Shown one piece after another: positions 50,192 to 57,763 of a DNA stretch of 64,000 bases. Made by a program: the position numbers and the translations under genes. This stretch comes from Candidatus Gastranaerophilales bacterium (lineage in GTDB: Bacteria > Cyanobacteriota > Vampirovibrionia > Gastranaerophilales > JAILCC01): positions 19,603 to 83,602 of the forward strand of contig JAQVHS010000004.1 in assembly GCA_028696075.1 (NCBI GenBank), in the 5' to 3' direction. Positions within the stretch are counted from its first letter, which is position 1. Each line of letters begins with the position of its first letter. The notes under the pieces are model-generated. The model was not told the DNA's origin, made no database searches, and saw nothing but the letters and a program-made list of their open reading frames with translations.

Positions 50192-52285
50192 TTATTGTTT
50201 TTTTCGTCTTATTTCGTGACCCTCTTCTGCTAGTGAGAAAAATCCTTTCACAAAGCTTGTTTTCACTTCACTTAATTTAGTTTTTGCCGAATTATATTCA
50301 GCGCTGGCATATTCTTTTGCTTCTTTAACTTTTGCCTCAATCGGGTCTAATACTTTATTAGCGGCTGCACCTATACCGATTTCAGTTTTTTCTGCAACTG
50401 CAGAAGCTTTTTCTTTAACTTTTTCCTTTACTGCTGTTGCTGCGTCAGATACAACTTCTAAGCCACCTCTTAATTCTTCACCATAAGCTTTTAATACTTC
50501 TTTTGTCGCATCATATTTTTCGCCTGCATATTCTTTTGCTTTTTTAACTTTTGCCTCAATCGGGTCTAATATATCATTTGCTACAGTTCCTACAGCTATC
50601 ACTGCTTCCTCTTGTCGTTGTTTAGAAGAATCTGTAGCTTTTACGTTAGGTTGTGTTGCTGGTGCTTTATTTGCTGTTTTTGCTGCGTCAGCTGGTGGGT
50701 TAATTAAATCAGCTTGTTTTTCAGCTGCTTCTGCTGCGTCTGCTGTTTTTTGTGCTGCGGCAGGTATAGGTGGGGTTGCTGATGAGTTGGGCAATAGGCT
50801 ATCTGCTAAGTCAGGGGATATTAGCGCTAATTCATCTGCTTCTTCTGGTGTTAGCGTACCCATCCCATATTTATTCATAAGTTCTAATTTTCTTGGATTT
50901 GCATCATTTTGAGAGGTATTCGTACCCACATTACTCTCTTGTGCTGCTGATCCATCAAAACTATCATTTCTGTGTGGGTCTTCACTTGCAGTCTCTTGTG
51001 CTGCCGGTGTTGCTGCCGGTGCCGCTGCCGGTGTTTCTGCTTTATCTGTTTTTTGGAATTTCTCTAAGTTTGATTTTGCTTTAGGTAGTTCAAGGTTTAA
51101 TTTTTCAAGATTTTGTTTTGCTGTTTGCAGTTCTTTTTCATCTTGTTGTTTTGCTGCTAATTTTTCTTTCGTTGTTGCTTGAGCTTTTGTATATTCAGCT
51201 TCAGCGTTTTCAAGTTTATCTTTAGCTTCTTTAACTTTGCCTTCTAATACTTTTATTTGATCATCATATGCTTTAACAGCTTCATTATATGCACTTGTAT
51301 CAAGAGAACCATCTTCTTTTTTATAGTCGTTTTGATTTGGTTTGTTATTAGTTTTATAGTCGCTAAGCTCTTTTTCTGCAGTAGTTACGTCTGTTTTAGC
51401 TGTGGCTACTCCTTCTTTAGCTTTTGTTTCAGCGCCTTGAGCTTCTATGTAAGCGTTTGCTGATGCTTCAGCTTGTTTTGTTTCTGTATCAACAGCTGCT
51501 TTTTCTCTAGCTATTGCAGTTTCAATATCATTTACTTGTGTTTGTGCTTCCGTTCCGGTTGTAGGATTACCTGCTGTAGGTAAACTTGAAGTTCCGGCGG
51601 GGCTTGCACTCGGTGATGGGCTTGAAGCTGCTTGAGGTTGAGGTTCGGCTTGAGGTGTACCGGCAGCTTGTGTTTTTCCGCCGCCGAATAAAAGATTGCT
51701 TAACCCGCTGAAAATATCACCAATAGCGCCAAGTATCCCACCTGAGCTTTGATTTGTATTATTAGCGGCTGTATTGTCATTTGCAACGGCTGTATTAGCT
51801 GTAGTTCCTGTTGTTCCTGAAGTATTTGCAAGCGCATTTTTTACTTGATCTCTATAGGCTTGATTAGTTGTATCCTGAGTGTTAGCTGTCGAACCTTGTG
51901 ATGAACTGCCAAAATATCCCATGATACCTGCAGTGCTGTTGCCTTTTAATGTATCTGCAATATGAGATTGAGCGTTACCTGTTAATGCTCCTGATACTGC
52001 TCTTTCACCAACTCCAAATACGGATGCGCCTGTATTCCATGTTCCTTTTATCGCATCACCTGCTGTACTGCCTACAGCTCCAAATATATCAAAAGATGAA
52101 CCATTGTTATCCAAATCAAAAGCATCGGCTGTTACTATGTTGGCACCGTTAACCACAACATTTTTACCGGTATCGTATATGCTTTTGCCAAGGTCTGTAA
52201 CTCCTGTTTTTTCGCCGAGGGATTTTACATCATCCCATCTTCTTGAAAACCAATTTGAATTTGATACTTGTGCTACGTCTGCCAT
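50192..52285 (-). CDS. Ala/Thr-rich coiled-coil and LEA-like protein
   Basis: The 697-residue protein has no signal peptide. Residues 1-130 are moderately ordered (NWFSRRWDDVKSLGEKTGV, then Gly-rich turns). Low-complexity Thr/Asn/Ser follows, then an amphipathic GGILGAIGDIFSGLSNLLFG. A ~170-residue acidic/basic coiled coil (ETKAKEGVATAKTDVTTAEK to LNLELPKAKSNLEKFQ) and an Ala-rich linker come next. Two copies of a DPIEAKVKKAKEYAxxxY module close the protein, as in LEA- or apolipoprotein-like amphipathic helices. AAGGAG stands before the ATG. It is bracketed by inverted repeats. No catalytic motif is seen, and a surface, secretion-linked or stress-protective structural role are all possible. 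Confidence 0.75.
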   Translation of the reverse strand: MADVAQVSNSNWFSRRWDDVKSLGEKTGVTDLGKSIYDTGKNVVVNGANIVTADAFDLDNNGSSFDIFGAVGSTAGDAIKGTWNTGASVFGVGERAVSGALTGNAQSHIADTLKGNSTAGIMGYFGSSSQGSTANTQDTTNQAYRDQVKNALANTSGTTGTTANTAVANDNTAANNTNQSSGGILGAIGDIFSGLSNLLFGGGKTQAAGTPQAEPQPQAASSPSPSASPAGTSSLPTAGNPTTGTEAQTQVNDIETAIAREKAAVDTETKQAEASANAYIEAQGAETKAKEGVATAKTDVTTAEKELSDYKTNNKPNQNDYKKEDGSLDTSAYNEAVKAYDDQIKVLEGKVKEAKDKLENAEAEYTKAQATTKEKLAAKQQDEKELQTAKQNLEKLNLELPKAKSNLEKFQKTDKAETPAAAPAATPAAQETASEDPHRNDSFDGSAAQESNVGTNTSQNDANPRKLELMNKYGMGTLTPEEADELALISPDLADSLLPNSSATPPIPAAAQKTADAAEAAEKQADLINPPADAAKTANKAPATQPNVKATDSSKQRQEEAVIAVGTVANDILDPIEAKVKKAKEYAGEKYDATKEVLKAYGEELRGGLEVVSDAATAVKEKVKEKASAVAEKTEIGIGAAANKVLDPIEAKVKEAKEYASAEYNSAKTKLSEVKTSFVKGFFSLAEEGHEIRRKKQ

Positions 52286-52465
52286 GCTCTATTCTCCTTA
52301 TGTAATTCTATTAGTTATATTAATAAAGTTATTCTGTGATATATTGTTGCTATATTGGGTATATACTATTTCATTAAGTCTATATGCATAAGGGTTTTAG
52401 GTGCTTTACAAAAGTTAATATTTGGGTTTCAACCCCTTCAGCCTAATCTCAGCTTCTTGCCCTCC

Positions 52466-52937
52466 TTCCTATAGATTGCTTCAAATGCTTACGCATTTTC
52501 GCAATGACGGTAAAATAACCTTCCCAGCCTCTCAGTATGACAATAAGGCTGTCACCCTGAACTTGTTTCAGGGTCGCATGGTTGAGCCTGGTTTATATCG
52601 ACGTACAATAATGAGATGCTGAAATAAATTCAGCATGACATTAAGAAGAACTTCAACTCTTAAGCTCTTCACCTTCTCAGCTTCTCAGCTGCCTAACTTC
52701 TTTCCTATAGATTGCTTCAAATGCTTGCGCATTTTCGCAATGACGGTAAAATAACCTCCCCAGCCTCTCAGTATGACAATAAGGCTGTCACCCTGAACTT
52801 GTTTCAGGGTCGCATGGTTGAGCCTGGTTTATATCGGCGTACAATAATGAGATGCTGAAATAAATTCAGCATCTCATTAAGAAGAACTTCAACTCTTAAG
52901 CTCTTCACCTTCTCAGCTTCTCAGCTTCCCAGCTTCC
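52466..52937. repeat. Two tandem copies of a 236-bp composite repeat
   Basis: Copies start at 52466 and 52702 and are nearly identical. Each contains, in order, the reverse form of the TTGCGAAAATGCG palindromic core (52474-52508, 52710-52744), CCCTGAACTTGTTTCAGGG as a hairpin, a GCTGAAATAAATTCAGC hairpin, and a run of CTTCTCAGCTTCTCAGC-like steps. They fill the gap upstream of folE2; reading frames here are not genes. Confidence 0.9.
52630..52756 (-). repeat. Right arm of the ~130-bp inverted repeat
   Basis: Block B' (52630-52673) and block A' (52702-52756) are exact reverse complements of the left-hand blocks at 49929-49972 and 49839-49893. The interval between the arms holds exactly one gene and its terminator. 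Confidence 0.9.
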
Positions 52938-52956
52938 TAGCTTCTTTTCCTGCTTA

Positions 52957-52965
52957 TGCTATAAT
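52957..52965 (+). promoter_or_regulatory. Extended -10 promoter giving a probable leaderless folE2 mRNA
   Basis: TG-C-TATAAT ends 7 bases before the folE2 ATG, and no ribosome-binding site lies in between (TTTTTGC). Transcription would begin at or next to the A of the ATG. The -35 region falls in the end of the 236-bp repeat. Confidence 0.65.
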
Positions 52966-52972
52966 TTTTTGC

Positions 52973-53767
52973 ATGACTAACGATTTAAAAGACATACAAA
53001 ACCTCACTGATACACGAGGAGTGGAAATACAAAAAGTCGGGGTAAAAAACGTAGAAGTACCTTTGAATGTACAAAGAAAAAACAGCGACAACCAGACTGT
53101 CAGTGCAAAAGCTAGGCTTAGTGTAGCATTGCCGCATAATTTCAAAGGCACTCACATGTCGCGATTTATTGAAGTTTTGTCAAAATGGGGAAGTAAAAAC
53201 CTGCTCGGAGTTGATATAAAAGGATGCTTAATAGAAGTTGTCAACAAACTGCATGCCAAAAAAGCCGAAGCAAAATTCGAGTTTAAATACTTCATAGAAA
53301 AAACAGCCCCCGTAAGTAAAAAGACATCGCTTATGGGTTACGACTGCTCATTTAAAGGAATATACAAAGCCGACGGCGAATACAAATTTATTCTGGGGGT
53401 AAAAGTACCTGTTACAACGCTATGCCCTTGCAGCAAAGAGATTTCTCAATGCGGAGCCCACAATCAGCGTGCAATAATAAGCGCCAATATAAGCTATGAT
53501 GAAGAAGATATTATTTGGATTGAAGACTTGATAGAAATAATAGAGTCAGCGGCAAGCTGCCCCATATACCCCCTTTTAAAAAGGCAGGATGAAAAATTCG
53601 TTACGGAACAGGCTTATAATAATCCGAAATTTGTTGAAGATGTAATAAGAGATTTGGTATTAAAATTCAGAAAAAATGATAAGATAACTTGGTTTGAAGT
53701 TGATATAGAAGCATTTGAAAGCATTCATAATCACAGTGCTTGGGCTTATCAAAAAGAGAGCAAATAG
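52973..53767 (+). CDS. folE2: GTP cyclohydrolase FolE2 (type IB)
   Basis: The FolE2 family (COG1469) makes dihydroneopterin triphosphate from GTP, the first step to folate and queuosine, and can work with metals other than zinc. DTRGVEIQKVGVKNVEVPL opens the protein. The metal-site Cys lies in VPVTTLCPCSKEISQCGAHNQR, and SCPIYPLLKRQDEKFVTEQAYNNPKFVED is the family's second conserved block, with the active Glu and His near the end (IEAFESIHNHSAWAY). The length of 264 is typical. No ribosome-binding site precedes the ATG, which lies 7 bases after an extended -10 box. Confidence 0.95.
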   Translation: MTNDLKDIQNLTDTRGVEIQKVGVKNVEVPLNVQRKNSDNQTVSAKARLSVALPHNFKGTHMSRFIEVLSKWGSKNLLGVDIKGCLIEVVNKLHAKKAEAKFEFKYFIEKTAPVSKKTSLMGYDCSFKGIYKADGEYKFILGVKVPVTTLCPCSKEISQCGAHNQRAIISANISYDEEDIIWIEDLIEIIESAASCPIYPLLKRQDEKFVTEQAYNNPKFVEDVIRDLVLKFRKNDKITWFEVDIEAFESIHNHSAWAYQKESK

Positions 53768-53782
53768 AGAAGTAGAGGAAAT

Positions 53783-55153
53783 ATGTTATATAAATTTATT
53801 GAATCATTTAAGCAGCCGCCCGAGCTTGCACCTATAAACGATAAAAAAATTGTTGATAAACTGTATCCAAGATGGCGTTTTAAAATGTTTTATTCTCTCT
53901 ATATCGCTTATGTTGTGTTTTATCTTTGCAGAAAAAACATTTCCGTTGCCATGCCTGCAATGAGCGCCGATTTAGGATATTCCAACACAGAGTTGGGGTT
54001 AATCGGCAGCGCATTATATTTTTCGTACGCTTTTGGTAAATTCATTAACGGCGTGCTTGCTGACAATTCCAACGTAAGAATGTTTTTACCCACTGCATTA
54101 ATTTTGTCCGGGGTAGTCAATTTTTTATTTTCCTTAAGTGTAAGTTTTTTCCTTACAGATTCAATACACATTTTAGGTTATACAATTCCTGTTCTGCTGT
54201 GGATTTTAGCATTTTTATGGGGATTTAACGGATGGTTTCAGTCAATGGGCTTCCCTCCCATAGCAAAAAGCCTCACCTACTGGTTTTCTAACAAAGAAAG
54301 AGGTACAAAGTGGTCATTGTGGAGTACCTCGCACGAAGTCGGCACATTTTTAAGCATAATTTTATCAGGATTTTTGATTGAGCATTTTAACTGGCACAGT
54401 TTATTCATAGTACCTGCAGCCATTGCAATAATCACGGGTAAATGGCTCTGGCACAGATTAAGGGATAAACCTCAAACAATAGGTCTGCCTGATATCGAAT
54501 TATACAGGGAAAATAATCCCGCCGAAATTAAAGAATCCGAGGAAGAAGAATCTCTCTCTTACCTTGAAATATTTAAAGTACATATCTTATTTAACCGTAC
54601 AATGTGGTTGTTGGCGTTTGCTTATGTATTTGTATACATAGTAAGGTTCGGCACTCTTGACTGGATAGTTAAATATCTGGTGGAAGTAAAGCAATATACG
54701 CTTTCAGCAGCCGCAATGAAACTCAGCATACTACCGTTAATAGGGAGCATAGGCACAATATCCGCAGGGTTTGTTTCAGATACTTTATTTAAAGGCAAAA
54801 GAGCGCCTGTTAATATAATTTATTTATTCGCCTGCGCTGTTTCGATTGTAGCTTTCAAATTTAATACCATCCCTGCTCTTGATTATTTATATTTATCGCT
54901 CATAGGAATATTTACCTGCGGACCCCAAGTATTAATCGGAGGGTTATGCGCAGTAGAGTCCAGTTCTAAAAAGGTTGCTTCAGCTGCAACAGGCTTCACC
55001 GGTTCATTCGGGTACCTCGGTGCAATCTTCTCGGGAATAGGCACGGGATTTGTAGTCGATAAATTCGGTTGGAACGGCGCCATCGCATTTTGGACTTTAT
55101 CGGCATTGGCAGGTTTGATTTTGTGTATCCCGATGCTCCGTAATAATAAGTAA
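53783..55153 (+). CDS. Organophosphate:phosphate antiporter (GlpT/UhpT/UhpC family)
   Basis: The twelve-span MFS protein of the OPA family has YVVFYLCRKNISVAMPAM in span 1 with the signature YLCRKN, GKFINGVLADNSNVRMF as motif A, a GWFQSMGFPPIAKSLTYWF stretch characteristic of OPA members, and a central loop of ~60 residues. It should exchange a sugar phosphate or glycerol 3-phosphate for inorganic phosphate. GAGGAA precedes the ATG, 15 bases after folE2. The SIS-domain isomerase gene follows at once, which hints at a hexosamine-phosphate substrate. UhpC-type sensor function cannot be excluded. Confidence 0.88.
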   Translation: MLYKFIESFKQPPELAPINDKKIVDKLYPRWRFKMFYSLYIAYVVFYLCRKNISVAMPAMSADLGYSNTELGLIGSALYFSYAFGKFINGVLADNSNVRMFLPTALILSGVVNFLFSLSVSFFLTDSIHILGYTIPVLLWILAFLWGFNGWFQSMGFPPIAKSLTYWFSNKERGTKWSLWSTSHEVGTFLSIILSGFLIEHFNWHSLFIVPAAIAIITGKWLWHRLRDKPQTIGLPDIELYRENNPAEIKESEEEESLSYLEIFKVHILFNRTMWLLAFAYVFVYIVRFGTLDWIVKYLVEVKQYTLSAAAMKLSILPLIGSIGTISAGFVSDTLFKGKRAPVNIIYLFACAVSIVAFKFNTIPALDYLYLSLIGIFTCGPQVLIGGLCAVESSSKKVASAATGFTGSFGYLGAIFSGIGTGFVVDKFGWNGAIAFWTLSALAGLILCIPMLRNNK

Positions 55154-55194
55154 TTAACAAATCAGCGAACTTGGACTTTTTCTATATACTGCTA

Positions 55195-55200
55195 TATAAT
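55195..55200 (+). promoter_or_regulatory. -10 box directly in front of the SIS isomerase ATG
   Basis: A perfect TATAAT (in CTGCTATATAAT) ends 6 bases before ATG 55207, so transcription would start at or near the start codon. AGGA lies between, but only 3 bases from the ATG, too close to act well. Confidence 0.5.
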
Positions 55201-55206
55201 CAGGAA

Positions 55207-56325
55207 ATGAAAAATTTGTTTAATATCAGAATAAATAAAAATAAAGAATACCTTATGCTTAAAGAAACGCTGGAGCAGGAAAAAGTCTTTAAAGATTTAG
55301 TAAGTAAATATTTTGATACTGATTTTAACATCACAACCAAAGATTTTCCGTTAAAAAAATGGGACAAAATAGTTATTTGTGCGAGCGGTTCATCAAAAAA
55401 TGCAGGGGAAATAGTCCGTTATGTAATAGAAGATTTGGCACAAACAACTTGCGTTGTAGAATATGCAAGTGAATATGCGCACAGAAAAAGTAATCTTGGG
55501 GCAAAAGATTTATTTATAGCGATATCACAATCAGGCAACACCGCCGATACTTTTGAAGCCCTCAATCGCGCAAAAGAAACAGGGGCTTGTACCTTTGCAA
55601 TAACTAACGATGAGAATTCAAAAATCCACAAAACTGCCCACTACAGTGTAATAGCCGATGCAGGAATAGAAAAAAGTATTGCGGCAACAAAATCATTTAC
55701 GGCGCAGCTTTTTATCCTTTTTGTATTTGCAATAGCGTTGGCAGAGCAGAATACTAAAAATAACCTGACAGACTTAAAACGCGATTTTTGCGCTTTAGGT
55801 GATTTATACAAAGAGGTCTTTGACCAGCGCAAAAAAATTAAAAAAATAGCAAAAACTCTCAAAAAATCAAAAAGCATTGTTGTTTTATCGCGTAATATAA
55901 ATTCGGCGCTTGCTAAAGAAGGCGGGCTGAAAATAAAAGAAACCTGCTATATTAATGCAATAAGCGCATCGTCAGGAGAGTTTTTGCACGGGCATTTTGC
56001 ATTTTTGGACAGAACCGTACCTATTATAGCAATCTGCAATAAACCTACAGATACTCAGGAAAATTATGATTTACTTTTAAATAACATTTATCAAATCAAA
56101 ACTAAACGAAAAACCAATACAATTATAATCAAAACCCGAAATGATTGTTTCATTGAAGAAAGATTAAAGAACAAATTCTCTATTGAAATCCCGCCTGTTA
56201 TAGAAATTTTCACTCCGTTTTTAAACTTAATAGCTTTGCAGCTGATAGCCTATGAAACCGCAAAGCTTATTCATACAGATATTGATAAACCAAGAAATCT
56301 AACCAAGTGTGTTGATAACGAATAG
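55207..56325 (+). CDS. GlmS-like SIS isomerase without glutaminase domain
   Basis: The 372-residue protein equals the isomerase half of glucosamine-6-phosphate synthase. The linker-like EYLMLKETLEQEKVF is followed by SIS 1 with CASGSSKNAGE, SQSGNTADTFEAL and KSIAATKSFTAQL. SIS 2 has GGLKIKETCYINAISASSGE with the catalytic Lys and Glu positions kept, and the C-terminal DKPRNLTKCV holds the sugar-ring Lys. With no glutamine amidotransferase domain, it more likely runs as a GlcN-6-P (or related amino sugar) deaminase/isomerase, like FrlB, AgaS or NagB-II. ATG 55207 is chosen, and the transcript may be leaderless. Confidence 0.85.
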   Translation: MKNLFNIRINKNKEYLMLKETLEQEKVFKDLVSKYFDTDFNITTKDFPLKKWDKIVICASGSSKNAGEIVRYVIEDLAQTTCVVEYASEYAHRKSNLGAKDLFIAISQSGNTADTFEALNRAKETGACTFAITNDENSKIHKTAHYSVIADAGIEKSIAATKSFTAQLFILFVFAIALAEQNTKNNLTDLKRDFCALGDLYKEVFDQRKKIKKIAKTLKKSKSIVVLSRNINSALAKEGGLKIKETCYINAISASSGEFLHGHFAFLDRTVPIIAICNKPTDTQENYDLLLNNIYQIKTKRKTNTIIIKTRNDCFIEERLKNKFSIEIPPVIEIFTPFLNLIALQLIAYETAKLIHTDIDKPRNLTKCVDNE

Positions 56326-56331
56326 CGTCAA

Positions 56332-56697
56332 TTAAATATCAAATATACTGTTGCCGGTTTTTTCGGTAGATTTAATTTGATAAGCGTCTATGACATCCTG
56401 TTCTTGTTTTACACCCAAAATTTCTTTCTTAATCTCCATTTTTTGAAGCTGCATTGCTTTGAGAATAAATTCATTTTTTTCTTTCATTATTTTTGTAAGC
56501 TTAAGAATATATTCAAACTTTTCCTCATCAAGTTCTTCAAGGTTAAATTGAGAATCCGCAAGTTTGGCAACCATATCATAACGCTGTTCAAAAGGTTCTT
56601 TTACATCATCGAATTTCTTTTCTTTACACAGTTTTTCAACTATTTCGGTTTTTTCCAAAATAGCTTCATAAAGGCTTTTATACTCTTCATAATTCAT
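56332..56697 (-). CDS. fliT: FliT-like flagellar chaperone
   Basis: The 121-residue all-helical protein has the position and look of FliT, the FliD/axial-protein export chaperone: EEYKSLYEAILEKTEIVEKL, then a second helix pair (LKLTKIMKEKNEFILKAMQL) and a flexible C-terminus AYQIKSTEKTGNSIFDI that resembles the extended end of FliT/FlgN. Sequence similarity is weak, so the name rests mainly on synteny with fliS (2-base gap). AGGAG precedes the ATG. fliD itself is not in the window. Confidence 0.65.
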   Translation of the reverse strand: MNYEEYKSLYEAILEKTEIVEKLCKEKKFDDVKEPFEQRYDMVAKLADSQFNLEELDEEKFEYILKLTKIMKEKNEFILKAMQLQKMEIKKEILGVKQEQDVIDAYQIKSTEKTGNSIFDI

Positions 56698-56699
56698 CC

Positions 56700-57131
56700 C
56701 TAAGCACTCCTGTTTATCAAGTCTTTATCAATCAAACTTTCTTTTTCTTCCCCTGCCGCAATTTTTATTGCCTGCTCCCAGGTTTGCTTGAGCTCTCTCA
56801 AATGTGCAATAACTTCATCAAGCATCGAAGAATCCTTCTTTACATTTGCCTGTATTAAACGGTGGCTTAGGTAATCATAAAGCCTGAATAAATTCTCTGC
56901 AACTTCACCGCCGTTTTTCATATCAAGAGTGTTCATAAACTCTGTTATAATTCTTTGGGCTTTAACAATATTATTGTGTGTTTCTTCTATTTCACGATTA
57001 TCCATAGAAACTTTAGCACGATTTAAAAAATTTATCGCACCGTCATAAAGCATAATAAGAACTGTTTCCGGCGATGCCGTTAAAACCGAGTTTTGTTTAT
57101 ACTGTTTTATGTAAGGGTTGTATGAATTCAT
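56700..57131 (-). CDS. fliS: Flagellin export chaperone
   Basis: FliS caps flagellin subunits before export. NPYIKQYKQNSVLTASPETV, LIMLYDGAINFLNRAKVSMD, NNIVKAQRIITEFMNTLDMK and NLFRLYDYLSHRLIQANVKK are the family's four helices. The length of 143 is close to the usual ~130. AGAGGA precedes the ATG. A sigma-28-like promoter lies 28 bases upstream, matching its class in other flagellated bacteria. Its neighbours are flaG upstream and the fliT-like gene downstream. Confidence 0.95.
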   Translation of the reverse strand: MNSYNPYIKQYKQNSVLTASPETVLIMLYDGAINFLNRAKVSMDNREIEETHNNIVKAQRIITEFMNTLDMKNGGEVAENLFRLYDYLSHRLIQANVKKDSSMLDEVIAHLRELKQTWEQAIKIAAGEEKESLIDKDLINRSA

Positions 57132-57158
57132 AAATTCCTCTTATAAGATTATAATTAT

Positions 57159-57185
57159 ATATCGGACAAATCTTAAAAAACTTGA
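57159..57185 (-). promoter_or_regulatory. Sigma-28-like promoter of fliS-fliT
   Basis: On the minus strand TCAAGTTT (57185-57178), an 11-base spacer and TCCGATAT (57166-57159) match the sigma-28 consensus at 13 of 16 positions with ideal spacing, 28 bases before the fliS ATG. Confidence 0.7.
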
Positions 57186-57203
57186 TACTCCGTTCGATGT
57201 ATT

Positions 57204-57647
57204 TTAAATCTTTTTATCAACAAACATTCCGGAAGCGCTTTTAGCTTTATCTAACACCATTAAAAGCTCTTCAGGACTAACTTCTTGTATGATTTTGTTC
57301 GTAGTAACGTCTATCATTTCTATAATTTTTTTTACCGAGTTGAATTTTACGGTGTACTTTAATTCTTCGACAGACTCGCCGTCCTCTAATGTAAGCTCCA
57401 GAATTTTTTCGTCATCATCCTGCTCTATAAGTTCGTTGGTTTTCTTTATCGCAAGCTGTTTCTTTTTATTATCCTTTTCTTTTTTCTCATCAGGGTTAAT
57501 TTTAGCGTCTTTTTCCGCCTGCTCTACCGTTTTCAAATAAACTTCCGCACGCTGTTTAGACTCTACTTCCGCCTGATGGGCTGTTTCGGAAGGCGCTACG
57601 GGTCTGTATAAAGCAAAATTTGCATTTGTAAGTCCATCCAATGACAT
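57204..57647 (-). CDS. flaG: FlaG-family flagellar protein
   Basis: The C-terminal 50 residues match the FlaG pattern: LKYTVKFNSVKKIIEMIDVT, IIQEVSPEELLMVLDKAKSA and a final GMFVDKKI. The first 100 residues are charged and probably disordered (ERAEVYLKTVEQAEKDAK-like, then polar KKEKDNKKKQ). FlaG affects filament length in other flagellates. The length of 147 is within the family range (110-150). AAAGGAT precedes the ATG, and an extended -10 box is at 57675-57683. It sits directly before fliS, a common order (flaG-fliD-fliS) with fliD missing here. Confidence 0.85.
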   Translation of the reverse strand: MSLDGLTNANFALYRPVAPSETAHQAEVESKQRAEVYLKTVEQAEKDAKINPDEKKEKDNKKKQLAIKKTNELIEQDDDEKILELTLEDGESVEELKYTVKFNSVKKIIEMIDVTTNKIIQEVSPEELLMVLDKAKSASGMFVDKKI

Positions 57648-57674
57648 ATAAAAAATCCTTTTTCAACTACTATA

Positions 57675-57683
57675 ATTATAACA
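57675..57683 (-). promoter_or_regulatory. Extended -10 promoter of flaG
   Basis: On the minus strand TG-T-TATAAT stands about 28 bases before the flaG ATG. It has the same form as the gyrB promoter. Confidence 0.5.
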
Positions 57684-57748
57684 ATTTTATTCCTCAAATG
57701 CAAAGTTAATAAATATTTGAAAAAATTCAAGTTTTTAAATATTCTCTA

Positions 57749-57757
57749 TGCTAATAT
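57749..57757 (+). promoter_or_regulatory. Extended -10 promoter giving a probable leaderless uvrA mRNA
   Basis: TG-C-TAATAT ends 6 bases before ATG 57764 with only TTTGTT between them and no ribosome-binding site. The TATGCTA context is shared with the folE2 promoter. Confidence 0.6.
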
Positions 57758-57763
57758 TTTGTT

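Noticed and set aside
52422-52622. Frame over the 236-bp repeat region
   Set aside because: Lies wholly in interspersed repeat sequence with no ribosome-binding site.
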